A stretch of 7,859 bases of DNA. Source: Armatimonadota bacterium (GTDB lineage: Bacteria > Armatimonadota > Zipacnadia > Zipacnadales > VGFC01). Numbering within the stretch: the first letter of the stretch is position 1; the number at the start of each line of letters is the position of its first letter. Where the stretch lies: NCBI GenBank assembly GCA_016869015.1, contig VGFB01000151.1, forward strand, positions 1-7,859, in the 5' to 3' direction. Under the pieces are notes generated by a model that saw only the letters and a program-made list of their open reading frames with translations, was not told the DNA's origin and did not search any database. The position numbers and the translations under genes are program-made. This document shows, one piece after another, positions 1 through 7,292 of the stretch.

Positions 1-1035
1 CGCCACCCCCCAGCAGAGGCCCATCATCAGCGCCGAGGCGAGGCTCTGATGCCGGGGCAAGAGGAGCTGGGCCTGCACGATGTTGACCGGCACGGCCGCC
101 TGCGCCGCCGCGCCGCCGATCACCAGCAGCAGCCAGGCGGCGGGCCCGTGCAGGTGAACGAAGCCCAGCAGGGCCGGTCCTGCCAGGCCCAGAGACACCA
201 CGGTGAGCCAACGCCGACTCACGATGCGGGTCAGCTGTCCGCCGACGATGCCGGCGATCCCCCCGGCGAAGACGAAGACCATGATGACCCAGGCTCGCGC
301 GGCTTCCGGCACGCCGCGCGCCTTCAACAGCTCCGCCAGGTAGATCGAGAACACGATCACGATCGCCGACCGGACGAACACGACCCCCGTCAGCACAGCG
401 AGCGCGCCCAGGCGGTAGCGCCTGGACATCGGCTCGCCGGTTCGGTGCACCGGCGCCGGGGGCGCCGGGGCGGGATCACCCTTCCCGCCCTCGAGGCTGC
501 GGGAAGCCAATCCGACCAGCGGCCCGGCGACCAGCCCCACCAGCATCGCGGGCCACATGCCGTCCAGTCCCCGGGTCTGGTACAGCCACATGCCGATGAC
601 CGGCCCCAGGGAGTAGCCGAGGATTCCACCCGGGCTGAAGAGAGCCTGGGTGAGGTCACGCCGTTCGCCCCCCGCGGCCGAGGCCAGGGCCGAGCCCGGG
701 GGGTGAAAGGCGCCACATCCCAGCCCCCCCAGGGCAATGAGCGCCATCATCCCCCAGTAGCCGCTCGCCAGGCCGAACGAGCAGATCCCCACCCCGGTCA
801 GCATGACCCCCAGACCCACCAGGTACGAACGGCGGGTCAGATCGGAGAGGATGCCCAGCAGCGGCTGGGCGAGGCTGCCGGTGAGGGCCGTCACCACCGC
901 GATCGAGCCGGCCGCCGCCAGCGTGAGGCCGAACCGCTCGCGGATGACCGGCACCAGCGGCAGGACCATCCCCATGTAGCAGTCCGTGAGGAAGTGGCCG
1001 AAGACCAGCAGACTGAGCCGACCGTAGCGAACCAT
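1..1035 (-). CDS. MFS transporter, fosmidomycin-resistance (Fsr)-like, 3' end outside window
   Basis: The minus strand is open for 345 codons from ATG at 1035 to the window edge. The translation is a polytopic inner-membrane protein: it begins MVRYGRLSLLVFGHFLTD and alternates hydrophobic helices with short loops. A motif-A-like loop lies between helices 2 and 3 (G61 to R69, with S64-D65 and R68-R69). An AFHPPGSALAS segment near residues 109-119 is followed by a QALFSPGG helix near 129-136; both resemble the FHP and Q-x-x-F-x-x-GG signatures of Fsr-type exporters. A hydrophilic proline-rich linker at about 178-206 separates the two six-helix halves. The last visible residues (LASALMMGLCWGVA) match the late part of the C-terminal half, so perhaps 50 residues are missing. 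The family exports small molecules by proton antiport; the substrate here is unknown, and sugar or drug export are both possible. A GTG at 1158 would add 41 residues, but that extension is hydrophilic and not membrane-like, so ATG 1035 is preferred. It diverges from the plus-strand genes. Confidence 0.88.
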   Translation of the reverse strand, partial: MVRYGRLSLLVFGHFLTDCYMGMVLPLVPVIRERFGLTLAAAGSIAVVTALTGSLAQPLLGILSDLTRRSYLVGLGVMLTGVGICSFGLASGYWGMMALIALGGLGCGAFHPPGSALASAAGGERRDLTQALFSPGGILGYSLGPVIGMWLYQTRGLDGMWPAMLVGLVAGPLVGLASRSLEGGKGDPAPAPPAPVHRTGEPMSRRYRLGALAVLTGVVFVRSAIVIVFSIYLAELLKARGVPEAARAWVIMVFVFAGGIAGIVGGQLTRIVSRRWLTVVSLGLAGPALLGFVHLHGPAAWLLLVIGGAAAQAAVPVNIVQAQLLLPRHQSLASALMMGLCWGVA

Positions 1036-1212
1036 GAACTCGCAGGCCTTCGGCGCCCGGATCGGTGTGGACGGGGCCGGTCGGTCGCCGTGGGAGGCGA
1101 ATCGCGCGCCCCGGTCGAAGCGTACCCTGTCGGCGCGGGACCCGGTACCATACTGCACGGGTACCCGGCGGTCAAGCCTCCTCTACGGGGGACGGGGCGC
1201 GAGGTTACGCGA
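1036..1212. promoter_or_regulatory. Divergent intergenic region with likely promoters for both directions
   Basis: These 177 bp separate the start of the minus-strand transporter from the start of the plus-strand secreted-protein gene, so both promoters should lie here or inside the flanking genes. No convincing -35/-10 pair was found; TACCAT and CATACT around 1146-1154 are only weak -10 candidates. Two GGTACC palindromes (1144-1149 and 1160-1165) sit 16 bp apart in slightly larger C/G-flanked contexts and could be operator half-sites, or chance. The region is open in several frames, but those translations resemble nothing recognisable. Confidence 0.4.
1201..1204 (+). promoter_or_regulatory. 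Ribosome binding site fixing the start at 1213
   Basis: GAGG lies 8 nt before ATG 1213. The reading frame is open for more than a kilobase upstream, so the start is otherwise ambiguous. This site, together with the hydrophobic leader that follows directly, selects ATG 1213. Confidence 0.65.
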
Positions 1213-2820
1213 ATGGTCGGGTTGCTGTTGTTGCTGAGTTGGCGCCCGTCGCCGGCGGGGGAGATGCCGCGCGTCGCGGTGCTGCACAGCCCCGCCCGCG
1301 ACGGCTCTCCTGCGCCCCGCGACGAGTACGACGCCGACCTGGCGCGACTGGGTTGGCCGGTCGAGCACTTCGACAGCGCGCAGCTCGAGAGCCTGCCGGC
1401 GGCGCTAGACCGCTTCGACCTGTTGATCGGCGCGGCGGGCCTCAACGCTGAGCAGGCTGCCGGCCTGCGCGAGGCCGGCGAGAGCCTCCGACGCTTCGTG
1501 CGCTTCGGCGGCCTTCTGCTGCTCACTGACGTGAACGCCGAACCTCAGGTGAGCTGGCTCCCGGCGTTGGAGCCCGGCCTGAGCGTGGACGTGGCCGGTG
1601 AGCGCTGCGCCTCGAGCGGCAAGCCGGCCCACTGGACGGACACGCGTCACCCGCTGCTCCGCGGATCGGCGCCGCCCCCGGCGGTGGGGACGCACCCGCG
1701 CGCGGTCTCGGGGCTGTGGCGGGTCGTGGCGAAGTGCGAGGACGGCCGCCCGATCCTGATGTGTCGGGAACTGGGCGACGGCCTGATCGTGGCCTCGTGC
1801 AGCCATCGCCAGTGCGGCTTCCCCGACCTGCCGTTTCTCCAGAGCCTCTGGCAGTGGGGCCGCGACGAAGGTCGCATCATGGCCGCGCGCGAGCGCGAGG
1901 AGGCGGGCTACCAGGCGCTCCGGGGGCCACGGGAGCTCGAGGCGAGGAGGATGATACCGGCGCCCGTGATCGACGGCATCGTGGACGAGGAGGCGTGGAA
2001 CCGGGCCGCGGCGACGCCCCCCTTCGTGATCCCCGATGGCTCCGGACCGGCACGGCAGGAGACTATCGCCCGGCTCGGCCTGGACGACCACTACCTCTAC
2101 GCCGCGTTCCGCTGCTCCGACACCGACCCGCAGGGCCTGGCGCCGACGACGCAGCAAGGCGATGCGGAGGCGTCCCACGACGACTGCGTCGAGCTGTTCG
2201 TAGACGCCACCGGGCGGAGGGAGACGTACGTCCGCTTCGTCGTGAACGCGGCGGGGGCCGTGTACGACGAGACCAACACCGCGCCGGGCTGGAACGGCTG
2301 GTGGCAAGCGGCGGTGCAGCGCGGGGTGCGCGGCTGGTCGGTGGAGCTCCGCATCCCTCTCCTGATGCTGGGCAACCCCGAGGACTTCGGGGAGCAGTGG
2401 GCGGTCAACTTCGCTCGTCGCTACCCGCGCACGGGCGAGCTCTCCGTGTGGGCGCCGACCCACGGCCCTCTGGCCTCGCCGGACCGCTTTGGGACGCTGC
2501 AGCGGGCCGGTGTAAATGCCCGACGCTTCTGCCTGCAGGTGAACCGCTGCGCGCTCGATGGGCGCCGGCTCTCGCTGGCGGCGAGCAAGCCTGGCGACGG
2601 CGACTTCGCGGGTCGCTGTGTGGTCGAATGCACTTCGCCGGCGGGAAGAACCACCGAGGTCGCCCGCGAGGTGACCCTCAAGGGCCACGGCAGCACGCTG
2701 ATCGAGACCGAGCACCAGATGGACGCGGAGGGCCTGTGGGTTCTGCGGGTGCGCATCGAGGACTCCGACGGCCCGGTGTGGTTCTCGGAGCCCGTGACGC
2801 GGGAGATCGATCGGCCCTAG
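1213..2820 (+). CDS. Secreted protein with ThuA/GATase-like N-terminal domain and CBM9-like carbohydrate-binding domain
   Basis: A 535-residue protein. A short signal peptide (residues 1-15, MVGLLLLLSWRPSPA, with an S-P-A cleavage context) predicts export. Residues about 18-235 look like a flavodoxin/class-I glutamine-amidotransferase-type alpha/beta fold: an initial strand PRVAVLHSP, a strand RFDLLIGAAG, then RFVRFGGLLLLTD (the usual 'large and gleaming' turn of ThuA-like proteins) and a late DGLIVASCSHRQ strand. I see no GATase catalytic triad. Residues about 248-430 read as a CBM9-type (PF06452-like) beta-sandwich: PVIDGIVDEEAW at the start, DDHYLYAAF in the middle, a DDCVELFVD strand (D323 to D331), W-x-V-N-F-x-R, and a closing P-D-R-F-G-T-L. 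The last ~105 residues look like an additional beta-rich domain. Such modules bind glycans or polysaccharide ends outside the cytoplasm; no catalytic activity can be assigned. It lies 34 bp before the next secreted protein and is probably co-transcribed with it. The long upstream extension of the frame, antisense to the transporter, is not coding. Confidence 0.8.
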   Translation: MVGLLLLLSWRPSPAGEMPRVAVLHSPARDGSPAPRDEYDADLARLGWPVEHFDSAQLESLPAALDRFDLLIGAAGLNAEQAAGLREAGESLRRFVRFGGLLLLTDVNAEPQVSWLPALEPGLSVDVAGERCASSGKPAHWTDTRHPLLRGSAPPPAVGTHPRAVSGLWRVVAKCEDGRPILMCRELGDGLIVASCSHRQCGFPDLPFLQSLWQWGRDEGRIMAAREREEAGYQALRGPRELEARRMIPAPVIDGIVDEEAWNRAAATPPFVIPDGSGPARQETIARLGLDDHYLYAAFRCSDTDPQGLAPTTQQGDAEASHDDCVELFVDATGRRETYVRFVVNAAGAVYDETNTAPGWNGWWQAAVQRGVRGWSVELRIPLLMLGNPEDFGEQWAVNFARRYPRTGELSVWAPTHGPLASPDRFGTLQRAGVNARRFCLQVNRCALDGRRLSLAASKPGDGDFAGRCVVECTSPAGRTTEVAREVTLKGHGSTLIETEHQMDAEGLWVLRVRIEDSDGPVWFSEPVTREIDRP

Positions 2821-2854
2821 CGGACGCCGATCCGTCGAGGTCTGGAGGCATGGG

Positions 2855-5233
2855 ATGCTGGCTCTGTTGGTTGTGACCGGCCTGTGCGCGGCCGAGGAGC
2901 AGATCCTCCTGGAGCAGGAGCAGTCGGTCGCCCGGGGCGACGCGGCACTCGTCGAGTTTCCGGCCGTCCCGACGCCGGGCATGACTGCACTGCTCGAGGT
3001 CCGGGCGCGCATGGACTCGCCGGGTTTGGGCGGCTCGATGCTGTTCATGGAACTGGCGCTGAACGGGAAGTCGGTGGAGGCCGCCAAGACGCGGATGGTC
3101 TGCCGCCTGACGAACCGCCCGCTCGTGTCGCCGGTGGCGCCCAACCTGCCCAGCGCCTGGTACGGCGTCGGCGGCTGGCGCGTGCTGTACTCGCCCGACT
3201 TCGAGGCCGCGAAGGCGCAGGCTTTCTACGAGGGCGACCCGTACTCCCTGGTGCTGGACGTGACGGACCTGTTGGCCGCCGAGGGCCCGAATACCCTGAC
3301 CGTTACGAACACGGCGTCGGCCGCGATGGCTCAACGCGTGAACGCCCCGCTGGACCTGGTGATCGGCGGTCTGAGGCTCCGCACCGAAGCGGGCCTCAGC
3401 CCCACACTGACCGCGGCCGATCGACACGATCACGTCATCAACCGGGGCGAACCGGGCGCTGGTCCGGCGGAGTACCGGGGGGAGCTGCTGGGAGGGGGCG
3501 GGTTCGCGATCACCGCCGGAGGGCGGCGCTACCTCTTCCGCACCGAGCTCTCCTACCCGGACGCCGGCTTCCATCGACTCGCGGCCTCACCGGCGCCGGC
3601 CGAGGACCTGAACTGGGCACCGACGGTCACCGCCTCGGCGGACGGGGGAGCGGTTGCGGCACGCTGCCCGCAATACGGCCTCGCTCGCCGCGTGCGCTTC
3701 CTGCCACGGAGAATCGAGATCACCGACCGGATCACTAACCTCGACGCCGGGAGCGGGCTGGGCCTGCTGGCGCGTCACGCGGTGGAGCTGAAGGGCCACA
3801 CCGGCGCCGCCGTCCGGATTGCGGGCAATGCCGACCCGGCCGTCAACCAGTACTACTGCCCCCCCAACCCGAGCGTCTACCTCGCCGAGGGCGATCTGGG
3901 TCTCGGTCTGATCGGCGAGGACGATGTGTTCCGTAACCAGGCCACGCTCTTCTTCGACCCGGCGGAGGTGACGGCGGGTCTGCGGACCGACATGCTGTAC
4001 CTCGGGCCTGGAGAGAGCCACGAGTTGCGGTGGAGCGTCTACCCGGTCGGCTCGCGCGACTACTACGACTTCATCAACCTCGTCCGCGAGGACTGGGGAG
4101 CGAACTACACCGTCGAGGGCGCGTGGTGCTTCTTCGGGCCGGACCAGATCCTCGACATGCCCGCTGAGGAGCTGAAGGCGAGCCTGGAGCGGCTCGGCGT
4201 GCGGTACGCCTGTTCGTGGGGCGGCTGGGTCGACCCAAGGGCCGACGGGCACCGGATCGGCTTCGGGGCGGAGGTGCTGAGCGACTACTGGGCCGACTAC
4301 CGCGCCCGCCTGAAGGCCGCCACGGAGAAGCTGCACGCGGCGAAGCCCGACGTGAGGGTCCTGGTCTACTACGATTCCCAGCGCGACACGTACGCGGACT
4401 CGGGCCAGGTCTACCCGGACAGCCGCCTCACGAACGCGGCGGGCGTCCACGACTCGACGGAGTGGGGCGGGCAGTACTCGCTCACCTGGTCGATGTTCGC
4501 CACGCTGCAGAGCTCCTTCGGGAAGGCGATGCTCACGGTCGCCGACGCGTACATGGACGAGATCGGCGCCGACGGGTTGTACTGGGACGAGATGGAGAAC
4601 GTGGCCTTCGGCTACCCGCTGCTCACCTACGCCCAACCGGACGGGCGCAGTTGCCTGCTCGACCCGGCCACGTACACGGTGAAGCAGCAGGTCGGGGTGA
4701 CGACCCTCCTGGGCGCTGAGCACCGGGCCGGCGTCGTGGAGCGGGTTCGCGCAAAGGGCGGCTTCGTGATGGGCAACGGGCCGACCGCAGTGCGCAGGCT
4801 GCTCGACCTGCACGTGCAGCGGATGGTCGAGATCCAGCACAATGACGTGTGGTGCTACGAGGGCAACCTCGACTCGCCGCTGGGCTACGGGAGCGGAGAA
4901 CTTGGGTTCTCGAACGTTGTGCGCGGCCTGGGGATGGCGACGCTGCTGGTCGGCACGCGGCTGGACTATCCCTTCGACTTCTCGCGCTACACCTTCCCCT
5001 TCACGCCCGTCGAACTACACCACGGCTACCTGCTGGGGAAGGAACGCATCATCACGATGCACTCGGGGGCATATGCCTGGCCGGGCGAGACGGCGAAGGC
5101 ACTCGTCCACCTCTTCGCCGCCGACGGCGCCCTCCGCGCCACCGAGGGCCCGGTCAGCGTATCGCCCGAGGCTCGGGCGACCGTAGAGCTGGCGGAGGGT
5201 GAGGTCGCAGTGATCGAGCGGGTCGCACAGTAG
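2855..5233 (+). CDS. Secreted multidomain protein with glycoside-hydrolase-like TIM barrel, family unknown
   Basis: A 792-residue protein. GGAGG at 2844-2848, 6 nt upstream, supports ATG 2855; an ATG at 2850 is in another frame. Residues 1-13 (MLALLVVTGLCAA) form a short Sec-type signal peptide; the cysteine has no proper lipobox. Residues about 20-180 form a beta-sandwich ending in LDVTDLLAAEGPNTLTV (134-150), as in galactose-binding-like N-domains of glycosidases. Residues about 185-415 are a larger beta-rich region (YRGELL..., VRFLPRRIEITDRI, GESHELRWSVYPVG), like the super-sandwich that precedes barrels in several GH families. Residues about 425-700 look like a TIM barrel: C453-S-W-G-G-W-V-D, VLVYYDS at 502-508, GADGLYWDEME at 571-581, and VEIQHND at 658-664. 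A small beta domain closes the protein. Acidic residues at expected strand ends (D507, D578, E579, E659, D664) are candidate catalytic groups only. Probable role: extracytoplasmic glycoside hydrolase or related carbohydrate-active enzyme. It could also be an inactive barrel. I cannot name a family. Confidence 0.72.
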   Translation: MLALLVVTGLCAAEEQILLEQEQSVARGDAALVEFPAVPTPGMTALLEVRARMDSPGLGGSMLFMELALNGKSVEAAKTRMVCRLTNRPLVSPVAPNLPSAWYGVGGWRVLYSPDFEAAKAQAFYEGDPYSLVLDVTDLLAAEGPNTLTVTNTASAAMAQRVNAPLDLVIGGLRLRTEAGLSPTLTAADRHDHVINRGEPGAGPAEYRGELLGGGGFAITAGGRRYLFRTELSYPDAGFHRLAASPAPAEDLNWAPTVTASADGGAVAARCPQYGLARRVRFLPRRIEITDRITNLDAGSGLGLLARHAVELKGHTGAAVRIAGNADPAVNQYYCPPNPSVYLAEGDLGLGLIGEDDVFRNQATLFFDPAEVTAGLRTDMLYLGPGESHELRWSVYPVGSRDYYDFINLVREDWGANYTVEGAWCFFGPDQILDMPAEELKASLERLGVRYACSWGGWVDPRADGHRIGFGAEVLSDYWADYRARLKAATEKLHAAKPDVRVLVYYDSQRDTYADSGQVYPDSRLTNAAGVHDSTEWGGQYSLTWSMFATLQSSFGKAMLTVADAYMDEIGADGLYWDEMENVAFGYPLLTYAQPDGRSCLLDPATYTVKQQVGVTTLLGAEHRAGVVERVRAKGGFVMGNGPTAVRRLLDLHVQRMVEIQHNDVWCYEGNLDSPLGYGSGELGFSNVVRGLGMATLLVGTRLDYPFDFSRYTFPFTPVELHHGYLLGKERIITMHSGAYAWPGETAKALVHLFAADGALRATEGPVSVSPEARATVELAEGEVAVIERVAQ

Positions 5234-5259
5234 GGCGACTGCCGCCAAGGAGACCAGCC

Positions 5260-6429
5260 ATGCCCAAGGCAGTGATCGTGGATGCCGTGCGGACCCCGAT
5301 CGGCCGGTTCGGGGGCGCCCTGCGGGAGGTCAGCGCGGGCGAGTTGGCAGCGCACGTCATCGACGCGCTTCTTGACCGGAACGGCGTCCCCCCCGAGCGA
5401 GTGGATGAGGTGATCTTGGGTCAGGTTCTGCCGGCCGGGTCGAGTGCCAACGTGGCGCGGCGCGCGGCTCTGGCCGCCGGGCTGCCGCACACGGTCTGCG
5501 CTCGGACCGTGAACCGGGTCTGCGCCTCGGGGATGCAGGCCGCCGAGGACGCGCGCCGGGGCATTCTTCTGGGCGAGGGCGGGCTCTACATCGCGGGCGG
5601 CGTCGAGAGCATGAGCAACGTGCCCCACTACACGAGCGACGTGCGGTGGGGGCGCAAGCTTGGCAGCGTGGCGCTCCTGGACGGCGTGATGGACGAGGGG
5701 CTCGTCTGCCCTGTGACCGGGATGAAGATGGGCGTCACCGCTGAGAGGCTGGGGGAGAGCGCGGGCCTCACTCGGGTCGAGGCGGATGCCTTCGCGCTGC
5801 GCAGCCAGCAGCGCGCCCAAGCGGCGATCGACGAGGGGCGCTTCGCGGCAGAGACCGTGCCCGTGCCGCGCAGGAAGGGCGGTCCCTTCGCCGTCGATGA
5901 GCACCCCCGCGAGACGTCCCTTGAGGCCTTGGCGGCGCTGCCGACGGTGTTCGCGGAAGGGGGCACGGTGACTGCGGGCAACGCCTCCGGGATCAACGAC
6001 GGTGCCGCCGCGCTATTGGTGGCCGAGGAGCAGACGGCGCAGGAGCTGGCCCTGCGCTCGCGGGCGACCGTCTTGGCAAGCGCGGTGGCGGGCATCGCCC
6101 CGGAGCTCATGGGCCTGGGCCCGGGGGAGGCTGTGCGGAAGCTGTGTGCGAGGCTGGGGATCGGCGTCTCCGACTTCGATCTCGTGGAGTTGAACGAGGC
6201 CTTCGCCGTGCAGGCGCTGGCCGTGATCCGCGAGCTGGGGCTGAACGAGGAGCGGGTGAACGTGAACGGCGGCGCGATTGCGCTGGGGCATCCCCTGGGT
6301 GCCTCCGGGGCGCGGATCGTCACGACGCTCGTGCATGAAATGGAGCGCAGAGACGTTCGCCTCGGACTGGCGACGCTGTGCATCGGCGGAGGGATGGGCA
6401 TGGCGATGGCCATCGAGCGGGAGGGTTGA
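5260..6429 (+). CDS. atoB: Thiolase (acetyl-CoA C-acetyltransferase)
   Basis: A 389-residue cytoplasmic enzyme of the length usual for biosynthetic/degradative thiolases (about 390). AAGGAG at 5247-5252, 7 nt upstream, fixes ATG 5260. The N-terminus, AVIVDAVRTPIGRFGGAL, is classic. The nucleophilic cysteine is C88 in TVNRVCASGMQ (R where most members have K). N312-E-A-F-A, H344 in GGAIALGHPLGASG, and C374 in LATLCIGGGMG complete the active site. The family condenses two acetyl-CoA to acetoacetyl-CoA, or runs in reverse. The symbol is by function; phaA or thlA would be equally fair, since the pathway (polyhydroxyalkanoate, butyrate or ketoacid degradation) is not fixed by the sequence. It lies 26 bp after the secreted barrel protein and 2 bp before the dehydrogenase, which strongly suggests translational coupling with the latter. 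No anomalies were seen in the frame. Confidence 0.95.
   Translation: MPKAVIVDAVRTPIGRFGGALREVSAGELAAHVIDALLDRNGVPPERVDEVILGQVLPAGSSANVARRAALAAGLPHTVCARTVNRVCASGMQAAEDARRGILLGEGGLYIAGGVESMSNVPHYTSDVRWGRKLGSVALLDGVMDEGLVCPVTGMKMGVTAERLGESAGLTRVEADAFALRSQQRAQAAIDEGRFAAETVPVPRRKGGPFAVDEHPRETSLEALAALPTVFAEGGTVTAGNASGINDGAAALLVAEEQTAQELALRSRATVLASAVAGIAPELMGLGPGEAVRKLCARLGIGVSDFDLVELNEAFAVQALAVIRELGLNEERVNVNGGAIALGHPLGASGARIVTTLVHEMERRDVRLGLATLCIGGGMGMAMAIEREG
6419..6424 (+). promoter_or_regulatory. Ribosome binding site fixing the GTG start at 6432
   Basis: GGGAGG lies inside the last codons of the thiolase, 7 nt before GTG 6432. An in-frame ATG at 6378 exists, but it would place about 18 arginine- and histidine-rich residues before the Rossmann fold and lies wholly inside the thiolase. 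Confidence 0.75.
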
Positions 6430-6431
6430 GC

Positions 6432-7292
6432 GTGGAACCGAGCGCACTGGGCATCATCGGCGCGGGGACGATGGGGATCGGCATCGCGCAGGTCGCGGCA
6501 CAGGCCGGGTTGCGGGTGGCGATCACCGACGCGCACCCGGAAGCGTTCAGCTCCGCCCGGGAGCGCCTCGAGGCCTCACTGACCGAGAGCGTCGAGCGCG
6601 GGAAGCTCACCGCGGAGGCAGCAGAGGCATGCCGGCGGCAGGTGACGTGGGAGGCCGACCTGCGCAGCCTCGTTGAGGCGGACTGGGTCATCGAGGCGGT
6701 CACCGAGGACATGGGCGCGAAGCGTGAGGTGCTCCGGACGATTTCGGCCATCACGCACCCGGAGACGCCCCTCGCGACGAACACCTCGACCTTCCGCATC
6801 GCCGACCTTGCGCAGCACTGCGCGCGCCCCGACCGCTTCCTGGGCCTGCACTTCTTCAACCCGCCGCCGGCGATGAAGCTGATCGAGGTCATCCCCGGCG
6901 CGGCAACGTCGGCCGTCGTCACGGAGGCGGCCCTGGCGCTGTGTGAGCGTCTGGGGAAGACGCCGCTCATCGCGCCGGACATCCCCGGGTTCATCGTGAA
7001 CCGTGTCTTCGCCGCCCTCGTCGCGGCGGCAGCCGACCTGTGGGCCGCCGGCGCCGAGGCGGAGACCATCGACCGCGCCATCGAGCTCGGCCTGGCGCAC
7101 AAGCTGGGGCCGCTGAGAAGCGCGGACCTCGTGGGGCTGGACGTGATGCTGGCAGTCCTGCGGTCGCTGCACGAACAGACGGGGGACGCGCGCTTTCGGG
7201 TCCCGGAGGGCTTTGTGCAGTTGGTGGAGAGCGGCAAGCTCGGGCGGAAGAGCGGCGAGGGATTCCATGCACACCCGGGGTCGCGTCTTTGA
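6432..7292 (+). CDS. hbd: 3-hydroxyacyl-CoA (3-hydroxybutyryl-CoA) dehydrogenase
   Basis: A 286-residue protein, GTG start, close to the usual 280-285 of single-domain Hbd/PaaH-type enzymes. It catalyses NAD(P)-dependent interconversion of acetoacetyl-CoA and (S)-3-hydroxybutyryl-CoA in the cytoplasm. Visible motifs: the Rossmann fingerprint G10-A-G-T-M-G15 with acidic D33 at the end of strand 2 (typical for NAD); LATNTSTF at 114-121; catalytic H140 in GLHFFNPPPAMKLIEV with E152 as its partner; D183-I-P-G-F-I-V-N190-R; and the closing GRKSGEGF. The gene begins 2 bp after the thiolase stop. Odd feature: after the family-typical GRKSGEGF comes H279, then residues 280-286 (AHPGSRL), encoded entirely by the left arm of a 43-bp perfect inverted repeat, which also supplies the TGA stop. 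The catalytic core is intact, so activity is expected. Confidence 0.94.
   Translation: MEPSALGIIGAGTMGIGIAQVAAQAGLRVAITDAHPEAFSSARERLEASLTESVERGKLTAEAAEACRRQVTWEADLRSLVEADWVIEAVTEDMGAKREVLRTISAITHPETPLATNTSTFRIADLAQHCARPDRFLGLHFFNPPPAMKLIEVIPGAATSAVVTEAALALCERLGKTPLIAPDIPGFIVNRVFAALVAAAADLWAAGAEAETIDRAIELGLAHKLGPLRSADLVGLDVMLAVLRSLHEQTGDARFRVPEGFVQLVESGKLGRKSGEGFHAHPGSRL

Noticed and set aside
1033..1158. Alternative GTG start at 1158 for the transporter, adding 41 residues
   Set aside because: The added residues are hydrophilic and unlike the family N-terminus, which normally begins just before helix 1, as it does from ATG 1035.
49..1212. Plus-strand open frame continuous with the CBM9-protein gene, giving an apparent 923-residue protein
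   Set aside because: It lies antisense to a clear membrane transporter. Its translation is a low-complexity R/H/Q/D/P-rich shadow, and a ribosome binding site plus signal peptide place the true start at 1213.
2809..2832. Seven-base-pair hairpin (GATCGGC / GCCGATC) spanning the stop of the CBM9-protein gene
   Set aside because: Short stem, 10-nt loop and no T-tract; expected by chance at this GC and too weak to call a terminator.
1405..3144. Minus-strand open frame of 579 codons
   Set aside because: It is antisense to two well-supported secreted-protein genes, with an arginine/alanine-rich composition typical of GC-rich shadow frames and no recognisable motif.
3587..4840. Minus-strand open frame of 417 codons
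   Set aside because: It is antisense to the barrel-protein gene, whose frame shows signal peptide, domain motifs and coherent composition; the antisense translation is V/R/H-rich without motifs.
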